Below are positions 6,777-7,851 of a stretch of 7,851 nt of DNA, in pieces. This DNA is from Flavobacterium sp. (GTDB lineage: Bacteria; Bacteroidota; Bacteroidia; Flavobacteriales; Flavobacteriaceae). Where the stretch lies: the NCBI GenBank assembly GCA_012032075.1, contig JAAURU010000161.1, positions 1 through 7,851 of the forward strand, read 5' to 3'. Position 1 is the first letter of the stretch. Every line of letters starts with the position of its first letter. The position numbers were made by a program, and so were the translations under genes. Below the pieces are notes generated by a model. That model made no database searches. It worked only from the letters and a program-made list of their open reading frames with translations, and was not told the origin of the DNA.

Positions 6777-6821
6777 TCTCGAATTCGAGTGTGAAGCGTA
6801 TCGAGAACATTTTATTTTTTT
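6777..6821 (+). terminator. Candidate terminator after coaD, with 12-bp palindrome
   Basis: Arms TCTCGA (6777-6782) and TCGAGA (6801-6806) can pair around an 18-nt loop, followed by a T-rich run (6810-6821, eleven T in twelve bases). Alternatively the perfect palindrome CTCGAATTCGAG at 6778-6789 can fold or act as a protein site. The location just downstream of coaD and the T-run support intrinsic termination of the ddl operon; the modest stem keeps confidence moderate. Confidence 0.5.
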
Positions 6822-6879
6822 AAACTACTTATTTAATTAGGCAAACTACTAACTTGATGCATAGAACTTAGATATTAAA

Positions 6880-7005
6880 TTTTACTTAATACTAATTAAG
6901 TTTTGCTTGACAGTAATAGAGTTTGGTTTAATACTAATTAAATTATGTTTAATAGTAATCAAGTTATGATTAATACAAATTATGTAATGTTTAATAGTAA
7001 TGGGA
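6880..7005. repeat. Degenerate 21-bp tandem repeat, six units
   Basis: Six consecutive units of exactly 21 bp start at 6880, 6901, 6922, 6943, 6964 and 6985. The shared core is TTAATANTAATTAA, usually preceded by TTATG or TTTTG. Two units contain near-perfect inverted repeats: CTTAAT-ACTA-ATTAAG at 6885-6900 and TTTAAT-ACTA-ATTAAA at 6927-6942. Possible decayed units lie upstream at about 6835-6879 but are out of strict register. Stops occur in the fifth and sixth units in the 7-codon frame, so it is not a coding repeat. The array occupies the gap between the convergent coaD and GH8 genes. Confidence 0.75.
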
Positions 7006-7037
7006 GTAGTCATTAGATTGTGTAAACTCATTTAATG

Positions 7038-7085
7038 TTTCAGGCTCAAGTTTTAATTGATGTCAATTAAGACTTTAGCCTGAAA
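7038..7085. terminator. Long near-perfect hairpin, candidate terminator or palindromic repeat element
   Basis: Outer arms TTTCAGGCT (7038-7046) and AGCCTGAAA (7077-7085) form nine pairs. After a single C/T mismatch (7047/7076), twelve more pairs continue to a 4-nt loop at 7060-7063. That gives 21 pairs in all, one of them U-G (7052/7071). The U-G would be an A-C mismatch in the reverse transcript, so the forward RNA folds slightly better. No U-tract follows on either strand. It lies about 90 bp past the GH8 stop and 290 bp past coaD, so it could insulate the convergent transcripts. Confidence 0.55.
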
Positions 7086-7172
7086 GGGACTTAAAAAAGA
7101 GTATATTTCTATAAAAAACTTTGTAGAAAAGTCCAATATTATAAAACTTGAGACTATACTTTATTCCGATTA

Positions 7173-7851
7173 TTAATTTTTGATAATCTTGGCTAGAGTA
7201 ACTTTATTTTCTATGTAGGTTTTCAATATATAAACTCCCTTGCTGTGGTTCGAAAGATCCAAAATTTCTATCTTATTAGGATTATTTTTATCTAAAATCT
7301 TTTGGCCTGTAACATTTAGCAATTCCATCTTATCAATGTCCTCTGTACTGTTTACGGTAAAAAAATCAAATACTGGATTAGGATACACTTTTAGATGCTC
7401 CGCAGTACTATTTGTGTGTATTGTTTGCAATGTAGTTATAGGAATATAAGCTTTGAATTTCCCACTAACATGCAACAAGGCCATCATGTAAAGCATTCCA
7501 TCATAGTATCGATATAATCCATCAGGTTGTTCAACATTATATAGTTCATTAACAAATTGCCATGCTAAGACATCATCTGATGCTAAAGACGCTACAGCAT
7601 TACAACTTACTAAGCCAGTTGAATGGTAGTTTCCATCAATATAATTAGGAGTTCCATCTAATTGATAAAAAGACGGATAGGTAAATAAGCCTTGCGAATT
7701 AAAGAAATTTTTGTAATTTTTCTGATATTATTTGTTCATCGGTAGAATTATTATACCATGCAAAATCTACAGCCATATTCATAATTGTTCTGTAAGCATC
7801 CGACTGAAATTCGATGTGATTAGCTCCATAACTTCCATAAGGTGAACCGTC
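7173..7851 (-). pseudogene. Secreted GH8 glycoside hydrolase with T9SS sorting domain, frameshifted, 5' end outside window
   Basis: Read from the edge, the reverse strand encodes DGSPYGSYGANHIEFQSDAY and continues in frame through DFAWYNNSTDEQIISEKLQKF. It then meets a stop at 7701-7699. One extra base in the A-run 7705-7707 (T on the reverse strand) explains this: dropping it gives KFFNSQGLFTYPSF. The frame then stays open through NYHSTGLVSCNAVASLASDD and LYRYYDGMLYMMALLHVSGK to the stop at 7175-7173. These segments match the C-terminal half of glycoside hydrolase family 8, whose members cleave beta-1,4-linked xylan, glucan or chitosan; the xylanase/exo-oligoxylanase branch seems likeliest, but this is inference. 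The catalytic acid should lie in the unseen N-terminal part. The last 73 codons (about 7394-7173, from VYPNPVFDFF to LAKIIKN) form a type A T9SS C-terminal sorting domain, so the product would be secreted or surface-attached. Reading only from the internal ATG at 7496 would miss the enzyme part. The second half is undamaged, so the shift is either recent or a sequencing error. Confidence 0.85.

Larger units (their letters stand above)
6750..7172. other. Intergenic region between convergent coaD and GH8 genes
   Basis: This 423-bp stretch has no credible gene on either strand. From left to right it holds the candidate coaD terminator, the 21-bp repeat array, and a long hairpin at 7038-7085. Next comes a weaker nested structure at 7087-7134 (GGACT/AGTCC outside TTTCTA/TAGAAA). 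A copy of TAAAACTTGAG at 7142-7152 is the reverse complement of 7045-7055 in the long hairpin, so an alternative fold is possible. Confidence 0.7.

Noticed and set aside
6880..7005. CRISPR array
   Set aside because: The 21-bp units are contiguous and degenerate, with no unique spacers and no cas genes nearby.
6750..7172. Insertion sequence or MITE remnant
   Set aside because: No transposase fragment, clear terminal inverted repeats at the edges, or target-site duplication could be seen. The inverted repeats present are local hairpins.
7240..7449. Forward open frame of 69 codons opposite the sorting domain
   Set aside because: It is antisense to the clear T9SS sorting domain; its hydrophobic residues are a by-product of the complementary strand.

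Overview
The window looks like chromosomal DNA from a member of the Flavobacteriaceae (Bacteroidota), close to Flavobacterium. The signs are very AT-rich coding sequence, almost no Shine-Dalgarno sequences, -7 boxes matching the Bacteroidota pattern TAnnTTTG, a type IX secretion (T9SS) C-terminal sorting domain, and a core block of rluD, a PASTA protein, ddl and coaD that I recall as typical of flavobacteria.

Layout. (1) 1-183, minus: the 5' part of a four-helix-bundle (S23/IVS-like) protein gene, cut by the window edge, with a hexamer repeat tract (252-281) behind it. (2) 359-3093, plus: a probable three-gene operon encoding envelope proteins. It holds an exported bleomycin-hydrolase-type C1 cysteine peptidase broken by a one-base deletion near 1021, a two-helix membrane protein with a bacterial PH domain (bPH_6-like), and a lipoprotein of the serine beta-lactamase/penicillin-binding family. 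(3) 3101-4751, minus: a membrane-anchored double-PASTA protein followed by an RluD-type pseudouridine synthase, overlapping by 14 bp. The rluD 3' end meets the serine hydrolase gene tail to tail, and both stop codons lie inside one perfect 11-bp inverted repeat. (4) 4846-6749, plus: ddl (D-Ala-D-Ala ligase), a small exported protein of unknown function, and coaD (phosphopantetheine adenylyltransferase), tightly packed and divergent from the PASTA gene across a short two-promoter region. (5) 6750-7172: a 423-bp gap between convergent genes. It has a likely terminator, six degenerate 21-bp tandem repeats and a 48-nt near-perfect hairpin. (6) 7173-7851, minus: the 3' part of a secreted glycoside hydrolase family 8 enzyme with a T9SS sorting domain, interrupted by a one-base insertion and running off the window.

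Functionally, blocks 3 and 4 are housekeeping: peptidoglycan precursor synthesis (Ddl), a PASTA protein of a type that usually binds cell-wall material, 23S rRNA modification, and coenzyme A synthesis. Block 2 and the GH8 gene are accessory, secreted hydrolytic functions. Both frameshifts fall in secreted hydrolase genes, at short A/T runs, and leave long undamaged coding sequence on each side. They are therefore either very young mutations or sequencing errors. I see no mobile element, CRISPR array, tRNA or rRNA, and no convincing new multi-gene system. The least explained parts are the repeats and hairpins of 6750-7172, the hexamer tract at 252-281 and the orphan exported protein between ddl and coaD.
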